Below, piece after piece: positions 11,599 through 19,994 of a stretch of DNA of 31,612 bases. The stretch's first letter is position 1. Every line of letters starts with the position of its first letter. The translations under genes were made by a program, and so were the position numbers. Under the pieces are notes generated by a model, which did no database searches, was not told the DNA's origin, and was given only the letters and a program-made list of their open reading frames with translations. The stretch spans positions 1-31,612 of the IMG/VR virus record IMGVR_UViG_3300032265_000235, one strand, 5' to 3'. This stretch comes from a virus.

Positions 11599-12129
11599 TT
11601 ATGGGTTAATCAGAGAATCTGGATTTGCTAAGTCGAATAACAAAGTAATTCTGTCATCACCACTGATGCACTCAGCACTATGTGTTGTTTGTAAGTCAAA
11701 CCAGAACAGAGTTCCAGGTGTAATTGTATACACCGGATCACCTTCTACTTTATACAGGTACTTACCCTGAAGACACAGATGGTAACGCATCTTATCTGTG
11801 TAATAATCACCGCTATCATCTTTATGTGGTGCAACAATACCACCTGGAGGTAGTCTGTAAACTCCTGCCCATGCATGGTGGTAGAAGTTCCTCCTGCGCA
11901 TCCAATTAAGAATAGTTGGACACTTGAAATAATTCGGAGTATTGATTGTCTCATTCGAATCAAGGATAGAAGTATCCTGTCCCTCATAGATAACAGGAAC
12001 TGTCAAAGGAATAATCTTATGCGTCTTATCCTTTGAATGGGAGACCCAAGTCTGCTCTGGAAGAGACAGAATCTCATCCAAGAGTGGCTTGACATTGATA
12101 CCTCTTTCGATGATTCGAATGTTAATCAT
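11599..12129 (-). CDS. Asp/Asn beta-hydroxylase-like 2OG-Fe(II) oxygenase
   Basis: 176 residues with a cupin-type oxygenase core. YRLPPGGIVAPHKDDSG gives the HxD metal pair (H and D of PHKDD, about residues 102-104). RYHLCLQGKYLYKVEGDPVY is the 2-oxoglutarate-side strand of the Asp/Arg hydroxylase family. TLFWFDLQTTHSAECISGDD supplies the distal His, and DRITLLFDL the Arg that binds 2-oxoglutarate. Such enzymes hydroxylate protein or small-molecule side chains; the substrate is unknown. Its start overlaps the uvsX stop by one base, so it is co-transcribed with recombination and replication genes, an unusual place for a metabolic oxygenase. Confidence 0.82.
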   Translation of the reverse strand: MINIRIIERGINVKPLLDEILSLPEQTWVSHSKDKTHKIIPLTVPVIYEGQDTSILDSNETINTPNYFKCPTILNWMRRRNFYHHAWAGVYRLPPGGIVAPHKDDSGDYYTDKMRYHLCLQGKYLYKVEGDPVYTITPGTLFWFDLQTTHSAECISGDDRITLLFDLANPDSLINP

Positions 12130-13187
12130 TAGACTTCCTCTAGTTCTGCGTCAATATCCTCATCAGTGATGATGTCACCATTGGATACTTGATATGAGTT
12201 CTTGATGTATTCTTGGAATGATGCCGAGTTAATGATCGACTGCCAGAACAACTTGGAGTCGGTATCCTTTGCTCGCCACTTCTTGTCTTCGATCTCACCA
12301 GTCTCTTTGTTTACTCTGGAGTACCAACCCATTGAAGGTTTGATAACATGACCAGACTCAATGGCAATATCAAGCAGACCAGACCAAGTAGAGACGCCAC
12401 CTTCGAACTTAACTTCGATAGGAATCTTTGACTTCTCACGAACATACCTGGACTTCTCGACGTTGATAATGAAGTTGTATCCGATAATGTCAGTACCTTC
12501 CTTCTCTTGTTGACGACCAAGGATAAAGATATTGTCAGCAGAAAGGTAAACACCTGTACCACCAGAAACGATTGCCTTTGGATAAAGACCTTGTTCCATA
12601 TAGATGTGGTTTACAGCAACCATAGGAATATCCAGACGATTCAGGTATGGGGTAATCATACGGAAGATCGACTTCATCTGCTTGGCACGAGACATATCCG
12701 CAACAGACTTACCTTCAATGGCATCATCCATTTCTTTCTTGGATGACATATTACCAAGCGAATCAATGATGAAGATAACCTTGTCTCCGCGATTCAATGC
12801 CTCAAGTTGCTTGATAACATCGAACTTAAACTCTTCCATATTCATAATAGGAACATGGAGAATGCGTTCTTGATCAATGTTCAGTGACTTGAAGTAGGCA
12901 GCTGGTGTGCCGAACTCGCAGTCATAAAAGATCATCACTGCTTCTGGATACTTATCCAGATATGCCTTTGCCATAATCAATGAGAACATTGACTTAAAAT
13001 GCTTTGATGGTCCACACCACAAAGTAAGACCAGGAACAAACCCACCATCAATCTCACCTGACAATGCGATATTCATTGCAGGGATTGAGGTCGAGATCAT
13101 ATCTTTCTTGGTGAAATACTTACTGTCCGAAAGAACAGAAGTATCTTTAATAGTTGAATTCTTGCGAAGTCGTTCAAGCAAACTCAT
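12129..13187 (-). CDS. uvsX: UvsX RecA-like recombinase
   Basis: 352 residues, near T4 UvsX (391). It has an N-terminal region, then Walker A GPSKHFKS at 59-66, AVMIFYDCEFGTPAAYFKSL, Walker B VIFIIDSLGNMSSKKEMDDA, MVAVNHIYMEQGLYPKAIVS for loop L1/L2 surroundings, and an acidic C-terminal tail (DEDIDAELEEV). It forms presynaptic filaments on ssDNA with UvsY and drives strand invasion and recombination-dependent replication. SD AAGGAGAT lies 7 bases before the ATG. The promoter at 13208-13240 precedes it. Confidence 0.96.
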   Translation of the reverse strand: MSLLERLRKNSTIKDTSVLSDSKYFTKKDMISTSIPAMNIALSGEIDGGFVPGLTLWCGPSKHFKSMFSLIMAKAYLDKYPEAVMIFYDCEFGTPAAYFKSLNIDQERILHVPIMNMEEFKFDVIKQLEALNRGDKVIFIIDSLGNMSSKKEMDDAIEGKSVADMSRAKQMKSIFRMITPYLNRLDIPMVAVNHIYMEQGLYPKAIVSGGTGVYLSADNIFILGRQQEKEGTDIIGYNFIINVEKSRYVREKSKIPIEVKFEGGVSTWSGLLDIAIESGHVIKPSMGWYSRVNKETGEIEDKKWRAKDTDSKLFWQSIINSASFQEYIKNSYQVSNGDIITDEDIDAELEEV

Positions 13188-13207
13188 AGGTATCTCCTTT
13201 TTAGATC

Positions 13208-13240
13208 ACCAAGTATACTTGGTATCAGGGGTAAAACAAA
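13208..13240 (-). promoter_or_regulatory. Promoter with -10 inside a 16-nt palindrome, before uvsX
   Basis: TATACT at 13217-13212 lies within the perfect palindrome ACCAAGTATACTTGGT (13208-13223). The -35 position (13240-13235, TTTGTT) is poor. The palindrome could be an operator, or a hairpin at the end of the gp43 message. Confidence 0.55.
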
Positions 13241-13245
13241 ATAAA

Positions 13246-15750
13246 TTAACCGAAGAAGTCCTCAAGGGAACTTGTCTCCTCGGATGCCCAACCGATCGGC
13301 TGGAGAACAATATCCATTGCATTGATGAAACTCTTTTGGAATTGCATCTCATAATCAACATACTCATGTAACCCAAGATCTGGAGGAAGGATCCCATCAG
13401 CAGGAATCGCAATAATGTTTTCCTTCAGTGGATTCGGCATTGTCAGATACATAAACTTGATCTTGTCGCCATCATTTATCAGAGGATACTTACTCTGAAG
13501 TTTCTTCCTCTTGACAATCTCATTATACAACAGAACACCTCTTACGTGAATAGGAGTTGCCTTCTTGTAAATCGAATTAGCATCTGCATATTCATCAATG
13601 GAGTTAGCAGTACGAGGGAAGGCAATAGCAGAGATAGGAAGTTTATTAAACTCCTCACGAGCCTCACTAATAAACAACTGCACAGTCTTCTCAGTACCAT
13701 CAAATACCTGCACAAGAGACTCTCGCAACTTCCCACGAATGAATGCAGGAGTCGATGACCGAACCATCTCAAGACCCATTACCTTGAACTTTGGCTTGGC
13801 ATAAGTTACACCCTCCGAAGAATGCACTCGAACAATATACTTCTTCTTTGCGCACCAGATAGCCGTATCGCCAACTGCTTCAAGTTTGAAGTGTATCTTG
13901 TTCTCAAAGAACCCAAGTGTATCTGCTACCTCAGCGCAGATCTTATTGATCTCACTCTGAAGAATATCTTTCGCTACCTTCTCGAGACTCTTTACGATTT
14001 CATCAGTAGGCTTACCACTTAAGAACTTATCAACCACTGGCTTCATATTCACGTACACAGAGTCAGTGTCAACATAGACAAGATACTTATGCTCGCCAGT
14101 ATCGAACTTCTTATTGAGAGCAATATCCAATGCAACTTCAATCTTCTTCAGAATGTATTGACCAGTGATCGTAATTGACTCAGCGACATCTGGATTAAAG
14201 AATCGGAATCCTTCATTCGCCGTAGCACCATAAAGACTGTTCAGTGCAATCTTCGCTGCCATCTGAGCATTATTCAACGCAGAGATCTTCGGAAGCAATG
14301 ATTCATCCTTTGACTTCTCATACTCAGACTCAAGTCCAAGCATCTGACTCTTTGCTGTCTTTCTCGCAGCCATCATTTCCTTAATCAGACGAGGAAGAAC
14401 ACCAGTCTTTTCTTTTGTAAACAATGCACCGATCGGAGAGATAGCATAATCCTGCTGAACATACGGAGAAGTAATGTTGGAATTATTCAGCAGAGAGTCC
14501 ATAGTTATATCAGTACGCCCAGCGAAAGTCTCAGGGCTGATATTCAATGACATCATAATACTTGGATACAACGAGGTAGCATCAAGACTGACGATCCAGT
14601 TGTACTTACCAGTAAGAGGTTCCTTCACATACGCACCATCGATGCTTCTGCAACCAGTATGGCCACGCTGCGGCACAACGATCTTTTCGCGCAACAGCGA
14701 ATTATGGATCAGAGCATCCCACATCTTTACTGGACTGAACACATCTGTAAAGTTGATCTTCGCCTGATATGCCATCGTAATGATCAGCTCAAGCAATTTC
14801 AACTTATCCTCGAGTTCAGTTACCAGCTGCGTATCTACGATGTTGTAATGTACAAAATCATTCCAATGATGATCGATGTTATCATTGAACGTGTCACCTG
14901 GAAGATCTACCTTCGTATGACCGAGTTCTTCAGCAGCAATATACTTCAGAGAGTAGCTCTCTTGCTTCGTGTATGTAAACTTCTTGTACAGAGCAAGGTA
15001 ATCAAGGATAGCGATACCCTTGATGTCAACAGTCATTTCTTCTTTACCACGATAAGACTGCATCTCTGCGCTGACGAATCCCCAAGGACTCATCTTCTTC
15101 ATCGCATCTTCGCCGAGGATGCGCTTGATTCGATTGATCAGATAAGGAATGTCGAAGAACTCAATGTTCCAGCCAGTAATGATGTCAATGTCAGAAAATT
15201 CCCAGAACATCAGGAACTGCTTCAACAAAGAATACTCATCTGCGCAACTGATGAATTTAGAATCATAGCCAGCATAACCAATATACGTACCCTTGCCAAA
15301 AGTATAGCAGGTCTTGGTCTTTACGTTCTGAAGAGTAATAAGAACTACTTCTTCATTCGCTGTCTCTGGCTTAGGGAATCCGTCATCACCTGTGCGCGTC
15401 TCGATGTCGATTGACCAGATAGAAAGATTATTCATATCTGGAGTAATCGCCTGTGGGTAGCGATTGTTGAGATACTGTAGAGTAAAGTTCAACTGACCGA
15501 AGATCGAGAACCCATCTACGCCTTCGTATTGCTTGATGAACTCTTTGGTCTCACGAATATTACCTGCGACTATTTCCTTCACAGGATCACCATACAGACT
15601 CTTGTATACACTCTCAGTATTGTTGTTGTCTTTGAGAAACAACGTCGGCTGCCACTGTTCTTTGGACTTCTGACGAACACCATTGATCACTTCGCGTGTC
15701 ATAACGGTATTACCGAAGATCTCTACGTTCGTATAAAACGAATCATTCAA
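13246..15750 (-). CDS. gp43: DNA polymerase gp43, family B
   Basis: 834 residues. 3'-5' exonuclease motifs are SIDIETRTGD (Asp115, Glu117), GWNIEFFDIPYLINR near 194-207, and HYNIVDTQLV near 301-310. Polymerase motif A is SLDATSLYPSIM (Asp390), motif B KIALNSLYGA (about 500-509), motif C YVDTDSVYV (about 559-567). All catalytic residues are present. The C-terminus LEDFFG resembles a sliding-clamp-binding peptide for gp45. The frame begins with TTG at 15750, with GGAG nine bases upstream; a nearby ATG is out of frame. It is slightly shorter than T4 gp43 (898), with no intein or intron seen. A promoter with a 10-bp inverted repeat lies upstream. Confidence 0.97.
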   Translation of the reverse strand: MNDSFYTNVEIFGNTVMTREVINGVRQKSKEQWQPTLFLKDNNNTESVYKSLYGDPVKEIVAGNIRETKEFIKQYEGVDGFSIFGQLNFTLQYLNNRYPQAITPDMNNLSIWSIDIETRTGDDGFPKPETANEEVVLITLQNVKTKTCYTFGKGTYIGYAGYDSKFISCADEYSLLKQFLMFWEFSDIDIITGWNIEFFDIPYLINRIKRILGEDAMKKMSPWGFVSAEMQSYRGKEEMTVDIKGIAILDYLALYKKFTYTKQESYSLKYIAAEELGHTKVDLPGDTFNDNIDHHWNDFVHYNIVDTQLVTELEDKLKLLELIITMAYQAKINFTDVFSPVKMWDALIHNSLLREKIVVPQRGHTGCRSIDGAYVKEPLTGKYNWIVSLDATSLYPSIMMSLNISPETFAGRTDITMDSLLNNSNITSPYVQQDYAISPIGALFTKEKTGVLPRLIKEMMAARKTAKSQMLGLESEYEKSKDESLLPKISALNNAQMAAKIALNSLYGATANEGFRFFNPDVAESITITGQYILKKIEVALDIALNKKFDTGEHKYLVYVDTDSVYVNMKPVVDKFLSGKPTDEIVKSLEKVAKDILQSEINKICAEVADTLGFFENKIHFKLEAVGDTAIWCAKKKYIVRVHSSEGVTYAKPKFKVMGLEMVRSSTPAFIRGKLRESLVQVFDGTEKTVQLFISEAREEFNKLPISAIAFPRTANSIDEYADANSIYKKATPIHVRGVLLYNEIVKRKKLQSKYPLINDGDKIKFMYLTMPNPLKENIIAIPADGILPPDLGLHEYVDYEMQFQKSFINAMDIVLQPIGWASEETSSLEDFFG

Positions 15751-15772
15751 TATTCTTCTCCATAAAATAATT

Positions 15773-15813
15773 ACAGCAGGTACAAGTATACCTGCTGTTG
15801 GGTCAGAAGTAAA
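15773..15813 (-). promoter_or_regulatory. gp43 promoter (TTTACT-17-TATACT) with inverted repeat over -10
   Basis: -35 TTTACT at 15813-15808, -10 TATACT at 15790-15785. A perfect 10-bp inverted repeat, ACAGCAGGTA (15773-15782) and TACCTGCTGT (15789-15798), straddles the -10. In read-through RNA it forms a hairpin followed by AATTATTTTA, possibly terminating the upstream exonuclease transcript. Confidence 0.75.
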
Positions 15814-15819
15814 ATAAAC

Positions 15820-16398
15820 TTACTGCTTACCAAATAGAATCATAGCCAGATCAAAGGCACAATCGTGTTCTGGCGAGTGCTTGAGGACTTGATCTCGGTC
15901 AAACCCAAGACAGAGTTCTGGGTCAACATCTACATACCCATTCTTCGATGTTTCTGGATACATAATATCAATTGCAGTTCGAACATCTCGATACATATTA
16001 TACTTGAACAGAGGTTCAGCATCAACTGCTCTAAACAGAGAATCAAGACACATCTGGTCAAGGCTACCTCGAATCCAGCAGAGATCGTCTTTCTTTGCCC
16101 GTTCATTTACCCATTTCTGAAGAACAGAAATTCCTTCAGCGACAGAGAGATCAGTTTTCTTTGGGTAGTAACTACGTTCTTTGGCGAAGTCGCATTGTTG
16201 ATTCCACCAATCAACAGTGGACTTAACAACAACTCTACCTGCAGCAATCTGTTCTTTGGCATTCAACTTAACGAAAATTGAATTGTCAAGAATTTCTTGG
16301 TAGCTCTTTGGTTCTGTATTAGAAACATAAGACAGACCAACAGAAAGAATAACTGAGGTACTCTCAACCCCAAGTGTTTCGATATCAAGACAGAACAT
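15820..16398 (-). CDS. DnaQ-fold 3'-5' exonuclease, DexA / Rv2179c-like
   Basis: 192 residues. The N-terminus MFCLDIETLG holds the DxE pair. STVDWWNQQ is a segment typical of DexA and the related exoribonuclease family. WIRGSLDQMCLDSLFRAVDA contains the second Asp, and HSPEHDCAFDLAMILFG contains the terminal H-x4-D motif. T4 DexA is a 3'-5' DNA exonuclease; the Rv2179c branch acts on RNA, so the substrate is uncertain. It lies between Hsp20 and gp43 in a single direction; the gp43 promoter begins just past its stop. Confidence 0.85.
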   Translation of the reverse strand: MFCLDIETLGVESTSVILSVGLSYVSNTEPKSYQEILDNSIFVKLNAKEQIAAGRVVVKSTVDWWNQQCDFAKERSYYPKKTDLSVAEGISVLQKWVNERAKKDDLCWIRGSLDQMCLDSLFRAVDAEPLFKYNMYRDVRTAIDIMYPETSKNGYVDVDPELCLGFDRDQVLKHSPEHDCAFDLAMILFGKQ

Positions 16399-16407
16399 AA
16401 TAAATCC

Positions 16408-16614
16408 TTAGAAATAATCTATATGCTTACCCGCAGCTGCTTCATCAATAAACGCAATCGCTTCATCTGAGTCACAGAAGTAACGCATCATAAAGATATT
16501 TGGGTCTTTGACATTAAGAACCATAAGCATTATGTTAGTGCTATCACTTATGCTTATGCGAAACAACCAATCGTCTCGCATAAGCACAGGGAATATAGTT
16601 AGTTTATTGATCAT
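16408..16614 (-). CDS. Hypothetical protein, 68 aa
   Basis: The preferred start is the ATG at 16614 (MINKLTIFPVLMRDDWLFRI), downstream of a hairpin at 16624-16645. An alternative ATG at 16653 would add 13 residues encoded across the hairpin and couple to the Hsp20 stop. The protein is a small alpha/beta domain, with SDSTNIMLMVLNVKDPNIFM, a CDSDEAIAFIDEAAAGK helix and C-terminal HIDYF. Its family is not recognised. Confidence 0.65.
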   Translation of the reverse strand: MINKLTIFPVLMRDDWLFRISISDSTNIMLMVLNVKDPNIFMMRYFCDSDEAIAFIDEAAAGKHIDYF

Positions 16615-16623
16615 ATCAAGAGA

Positions 16624-16645
16624 TGGGCTGGAATTACCCAGCCCA
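16624..16645 (-). terminator. Hairpin after the Hsp20 gene
   Basis: A perfect 8-bp stem, TGGGCTGG (16624-16631) and CCAGCCCA (16638-16645), with a 6-nt loop, 11 bases past the Hsp20 stop. It is GC-rich for this genome but followed by ATCTCTTG rather than a T-run, so it may be an attenuator or mRNA stabiliser, not a strong terminator. Confidence 0.5.
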
Positions 16646-16656
16646 CTTGTCATTTA

Positions 16657-17133
16657 TCAGACATCTTCATTCAAGACAGTCTTTTTAGACTTTCCAGAAG
16701 GTTGGCGAATATCAATTTTCTTCGCTGTCTGACTTTCTGGCACAAGACGCTCAAGATAAATCTTAAGCAATCCATTAACCAACTCAGCATCTTCAACACG
16801 AACATTATCTTCAAGAGTAAATGAACGGTTAAATCCCTTGTAGGTAAATCCCTTGTAGATAAAGCAATCAGCAAGAGAACCTAGATCTTGTTTCTCAGAA
16901 CGAATGGACAAAACATTCTTATCAAGTTCGATTGAAACATCATTGATGGTATAACCAGCAATAGCCAGTTCTACCTCATATTTGTTTTCTTCAATCTTCT
17001 TAATGTTGTATGCTGGAAAATGGGAATTCACTTTCGATGCAAGTTCAGCAATCTGCTTATGTGCATCCATGAATCTTTCCATACCAACGCTACTGCGAAC
17101 AATTTCCCCAAACACTTTTTGTAAATCACTCAT
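16657..17133 (-). CDS. hsp20: Small heat-shock protein, Hsp20/alpha-crystallin
   Basis: 158 residues from an ATG at 17133 with AGGGAAG upstream. FPAYNIKKIEENKYEVELAI-type strands open the alpha-crystallin domain at about 40-60. AGYTINDVSIELDKNVLSIR follows, then YKGFNRSFTLEDNVRVEDAE and NGLLKIYLERLVPE, the GLL strand shared by IbpA-type proteins. The C-terminal tail has KKIDIRQP in place of a standard IxI motif. It is an ATP-independent holdase; hsp20 genes are regular members of T4-like phages of cyanobacteria. The upstream regA stop is 61 bases away. Confidence 0.93.
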   Translation of the reverse strand: MSDLQKVFGEIVRSSVGMERFMDAHKQIAELASKVNSHFPAYNIKKIEENKYEVELAIAGYTINDVSIELDKNVLSIRSEKQDLGSLADCFIYKGFTYKGFNRSFTLEDNVRVEDAELVNGLLKIYLERLVPESQTAKKIDIRQPSGKSKKTVLNEDV

Positions 17134-17194
17134 TTTCTTCCCTTTCGGCAAAGTTAAAAATGCTCCCTTTCGGTGAGCGCATACGGACAACATA

Positions 17195-17596
17195 TTAGTC
17201 ATCCGATTCTTGATTCTGACGTTGTTTAATACGGTCTGTCAGCATCATGAATTTCGGTTTGAAAGTCCACTTACTCTTTTCTTTGTAAGGTACTACCTTA
17301 ATGTTTGACATATTGGTAGTTGGAATGTCTTCTTGAATAACTTTACACAATCCCCATTGCTCTAACAATTTAGCGATTGTATTTCTTCGCACTAAATCTT
17401 CAACAGTAATGTCGCTTTGCTTTCCCTCAAGCGCAAACATTTCTTTAAAGTGAACGATATAATATCTACCTCTTTTGTGTAGAATATGACAAGACGGATA
17501 AAGGATAAATTCTTTTTTACTGGCAATACCAATACGAGAAAGAGTTTCTCTAATCTTCAGAAATGAATCTGGGTCGGTGATATTCACCTCCAACAT
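17195..17596 (-). CDS. regA: RegA translational repressor
   Basis: 133 residues from the ATG at 17596. The core aligns with T4 RegA from memory: SFLKIRETLSRIGIASKKEF, LYPSCHILHKRGRYYIVHFK and VRRNTIAKLLEQWGLCKVI. RegA binds the ribosome-binding regions of many early mRNAs and represses them, including replisome genes. The start is chosen because GGAG lies 8 bases upstream and the first residues MLEVNITDPDSFLKI match the T4 start; an ATG at 17647 overlapping the gp62 stop would add 17 residues. The C-terminal 20 residues beyond the T4 end are charged. Confidence 0.95.
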   Translation of the reverse strand: MLEVNITDPDSFLKIRETLSRIGIASKKEFILYPSCHILHKRGRYYIVHFKEMFALEGKQSDITVEDLVRRNTIAKLLEQWGLCKVIQEDIPTTNMSNIKVVPYKEKSKWTFKPKFMMLTDRIKQRQNQESDD

Positions 17597-17636
17597 TTTC
17601 TCCGGAGTCCATTCTACATACACATCTAACGCATAA

Positions 17637-18023
17637 TTATTTTGCATTTCCCAATCCGCCTTTAAATAATGAGGATTTTAATTTTTCCAAATCATCATTA
17701 TTTAATATAGCTGCATAGGAGATCGCAGTCTTGTATGAGACTCCGTATACCTTCTGAATCAACTCAATGTTCTCATCTTTCTGTTTATCCCACTTCGCAA
17801 ATCGTTTCTTCTTTGGTTGAACACCGATACGCAGGAAGTCATACTGCATCTTCTTACTTATGTGTGACCTGGAATTCATTTCCTGCGCATACATAACAGT
17901 ATCATAGTGATGCGAGAGAGCACGATTGACTAGGAATGGTTCATACTCAGATTCAGAAACTCCATCTTCCCAGTAGTTATCCTTCGATGCGCATATTGCG
18001 TTGACATATTCAAATGGCTTCAT
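17637..18023 (-). CDS. gp62: Clamp-loader small subunit gp62
   Basis: 128 residues from ATG at 18023, with AGGA upstream. MKPFEYVNAICASKDNYWED and EYEPFLVNRALSHHYDTVMY are characteristic of gp62, and MNSRSHISKKMQYDFLRIGV continues the conserved region. The tail has KKKRFAKWDKQKDENIELIQ. It forms a 4:1 complex with gp44 to load the gp45 clamp. It is shorter than T4 gp62 (187). Its start overlaps the end of the 96-aa membrane protein by 14 bases. It is followed by regA as in T4. Confidence 0.92.
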   Translation of the reverse strand: MKPFEYVNAICASKDNYWEDGVSESEYEPFLVNRALSHHYDTVMYAQEMNSRSHISKKMQYDFLRIGVQPKKKRFAKWDKQKDENIELIQKVYGVSYKTAISYAAILNNDDLEKLKSSLFKGGLGNAK

Positions 18024-18300
18024 CGATAATCCTGGTCTTAGTTGCCATACTAACAACAATGTCAATATATGGATTCTCCTGTTTCAGGATAGCCACACCC
18101 TCATCATATGTAGTGGACTGACAGAGAAATACATCTGTCAATAGATTGTAGAAGATAAATCCATTATTACTTTCTTCACAAAGAACATTCAGAGCACCCT
18201 TTGAACTCATTACGCCAAGTTTATAGCAGCGTCGTCCATACAACTCAAGTAAAATAATGAGCAGGATTCCGATAAATGAATATAGCAGTACTTCCATCAT
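18010..18300 (-). CDS. Membrane-anchored hypothetical protein between gp44 and gp62, 96 aa
   Basis: It begins MMEVLLYSFIGILLIILLEL, one N-terminal membrane helix (residues 3-20), then YGRRCYKLG and a soluble domain with NGFIFYNLLTDVFLCQSTTY and DIVVSMATKTRIIDEAI. The ATG overlaps the gp44 stop (ATGATGG), and its end overlaps gp62, so it is inserted within a normally adjacent clamp-loader pair and translated with both. It could tether replication to the membrane; that is only a position-based suggestion. Confidence 0.75.
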   Translation of the reverse strand: MMEVLLYSFIGILLIILLELYGRRCYKLGVMSSKGALNVLCEESNNGFIFYNLLTDVFLCQSTTYDEGVAILKQENPYIDIVVSMATKTRIIDEAI

Positions 18301-19235
18301 TTGAATTTCGCAATCATCATAATTTCAGTCATCGCAGCAGTAACAAGGATCTCTGCATCAACCGAATGGGTTGCCTTAAAGGAATAGTCAGCCAAGATCA
18401 GAATAATAGATGGAAGACAGGTTGGTTCGAATAAATCATTTCCATTATCATAGATATCACGAAACAATACCTGTGGATCAATATCAGTATTCGAAGCAAC
18501 CCACTTACGAACATCCTTGAAGTTCTTATCACGGATTGCATTAAACAATTCCTTGAACGTCTCAGAAGAATGGTTCAACAGAATACCAGAATCAATCTTA
18601 CCACTGATAGCATATCGCTGCAGTTCATTCAGAGTGCGTCGAAAGTCAGGGAAGTATTTAGTAACTAGTTCCGCAACTACTTCTGTCTGGAACTCAACAT
18701 TCTTTTCCTTCAGGATATGCGTAACCCTCTTGAAGAATTTAGAGGCAAGTTTTGGCTTCTCTGCATTATCAATCTTGAAATTGATATTTACGCAACGAGA
18801 CTTGATCGGATCAATGATCTTGTTTACGTGATTACTTGTAAAGAAGAATCGGGCATTCGGGAACTCTTCAATAACACCCTTCAATGCATTCTGCTGGAGT
18901 GGAGGCATCCCATCGAACTCATCAAGGAGAACGATCTTCAAACCACCAGAGAATGACACAGAGGAACTAAAGGAAACAACCTGAGTGCGAATAATATCAA
19001 TACTGCGCTCAAGAGAGGCATTGATATACATTAGGTCAGCACCAAGTTCATTGGCAATGGCACGACAGGCAGACGTCTTGCCCGTACCCGCTGGACCATA
19101 CATAAGAATGTGGGGAACATTCCCAGATGCGATTGCTTCCATCAAAGACTTCTTTGTCTCAGCTGGAAGAATGCATTCTTCAATAGTGGTTGGTCGATAG
19201 AACTCAGACCAAACCATCATGTTAATATCTGACAT
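18297..19235 (-). CDS. gp44: Clamp-loader large subunit gp44 (AAA+)
   Basis: 312 residues (T4: 319). Walker A GPAGTGKT at 47-54, Walker B LLDEFD at 103-108, sensor-1 FFFTSNHVNKI, and the SRC arginine-finger motif at 146-148. The C-terminal collar domain follows from about 210. The ATPase opens the gp45 ring and loads it at primer ends. SD GGAG lies 8 bases before the ATG. Order gp45, gp44, gp62, regA is that of T4. Confidence 0.97.
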   Translation of the reverse strand: MSDINMMVWSEFYRPTTIEECILPAETKKSLMEAIASGNVPHILMYGPAGTGKTSACRAIANELGADLMYINASLERSIDIIRTQVVSFSSSVSFSGGLKIVLLDEFDGMPPLQQNALKGVIEEFPNARFFFTSNHVNKIIDPIKSRCVNINFKIDNAEKPKLASKFFKRVTHILKEKNVEFQTEVVAELVTKYFPDFRRTLNELQRYAISGKIDSGILLNHSSETFKELFNAIRDKNFKDVRKWVASNTDIDPQVLFRDIYDNGNDLFEPTCLPSIILILADYSFKATHSVDAEILVTAAMTEIMMIAKFK

Positions 19236-19256
19236 TCAATACTCCATAATAAATAA

Positions 19257-19298
19257 GGGCGACTGTGCAATTATACATCAGTCGCCCTGCACATCAAA
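19257..19298 (-). promoter_or_regulatory. Promoter before gp44 nested in a hairpin (TTTGAT-17-TATAAT)
   Basis: -35 TTTGAT at 19298-19293 and -10 TATAAT at 19275-19270. A perfect 9-bp inverted repeat, GGGCGACTG (19257-19265) and CAGTCGCCC (19279-19287), puts the -10 in its loop. In read-through RNA the hairpin is followed by TTATTTATT, so it also looks like the gp45 terminator. Confidence 0.75.
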
Positions 19299-19303
19299 AT
19301 AAT

Positions 19304-19963
19304 TTAGAACGTCGAGCTACTCTCCAAGGCAACGAACACAGTCATATCACCACTGGTCGCTACCCATCGACTGATCTTCTTCGACGAGATCGACACAGTG
19401 TATTCCTGATGGATCATCTTCAGGTTATCGACCTTCAGATTAGCACGGAAAGTAATGTCAGTAGAACCGATGTTGACATTGTAACTGTTCGAAGTTGCAT
19501 TCTTCAGATCACCGACGACGATCTTCAGAACACCATTCTCACCAACAACGCTAACATCTGCTGCCTTCAGGACTGATGCTGTACGAATTGCTTTCGTAAG
19601 CACAGCTGCAGGAAGAACGAACTCAACGTCTGGCGTTGGAAAGGTAATCTTCTTTTCTGGAGGGATGGTCAGAACAGAAGTATCTGCTGCGTAATAGCGA
19701 ATGCTATCATTACCTTCGCTCAACAGAACAGTCTTACCTTCGAAGTCCACATCTGGATCATCGAACAGTGACAAAGCACCGAGGAACTCAGAAAGATCAT
19801 AGATACCGAAGTCAGCTGGGAAAGTCTCAGCAACTGCAGCATCAGCCATCACATTCTTCTGTGGACTAATAGTAGCAAGACGATTGCCCTGCCGAATCAT
19901 AATGTTTGAGTTAATGCCGCTGAAACTCTTAAGAATCTGTACGGTCTCTTTTGAAATCTTCAT
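19304..19963 (-). CDS. gp45: Sliding clamp gp45
   Basis: 219 residues (T4: 228). The N-terminus MKISKETVQILKSFSGINSN and NIMIRQGNRLATISPQKNVM match gp45. FGIYDLSEFLGALSLFDDPD, RYYAADTSVLTIPPEKKITF and KISRWVATSGDMTVFVALES follow the PCNA-like duplicated fold. It forms the trimeric clamp for gp43 and also the late-transcription coactivator acting with gp55. SD AAGGAAA precedes the ATG. A hairpin/promoter unit follows the stop. Confidence 0.96.
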   Translation of the reverse strand: MKISKETVQILKSFSGINSNIMIRQGNRLATISPQKNVMADAAVAETFPADFGIYDLSEFLGALSLFDDPDVDFEGKTVLLSEGNDSIRYYAADTSVLTIPPEKKITFPTPDVEFVLPAAVLTKAIRTASVLKAADVSVVGENGVLKIVVGDLKNATSNSYNVNIGSTDITFRANLKVDNLKMIHQEYTVSISSKKISRWVATSGDMTVFVALESSSTF

Positions 19964-19994
19964 ATTTTTCCTTATTGTTTAATTGCCGAATGCT

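Noticed and set aside
14659-15414. Plus-strand open frame (251 codons)
   Set aside because: It lies opposite the DNA polymerase exonuclease domain with all family-B motifs intact in the minus frame.
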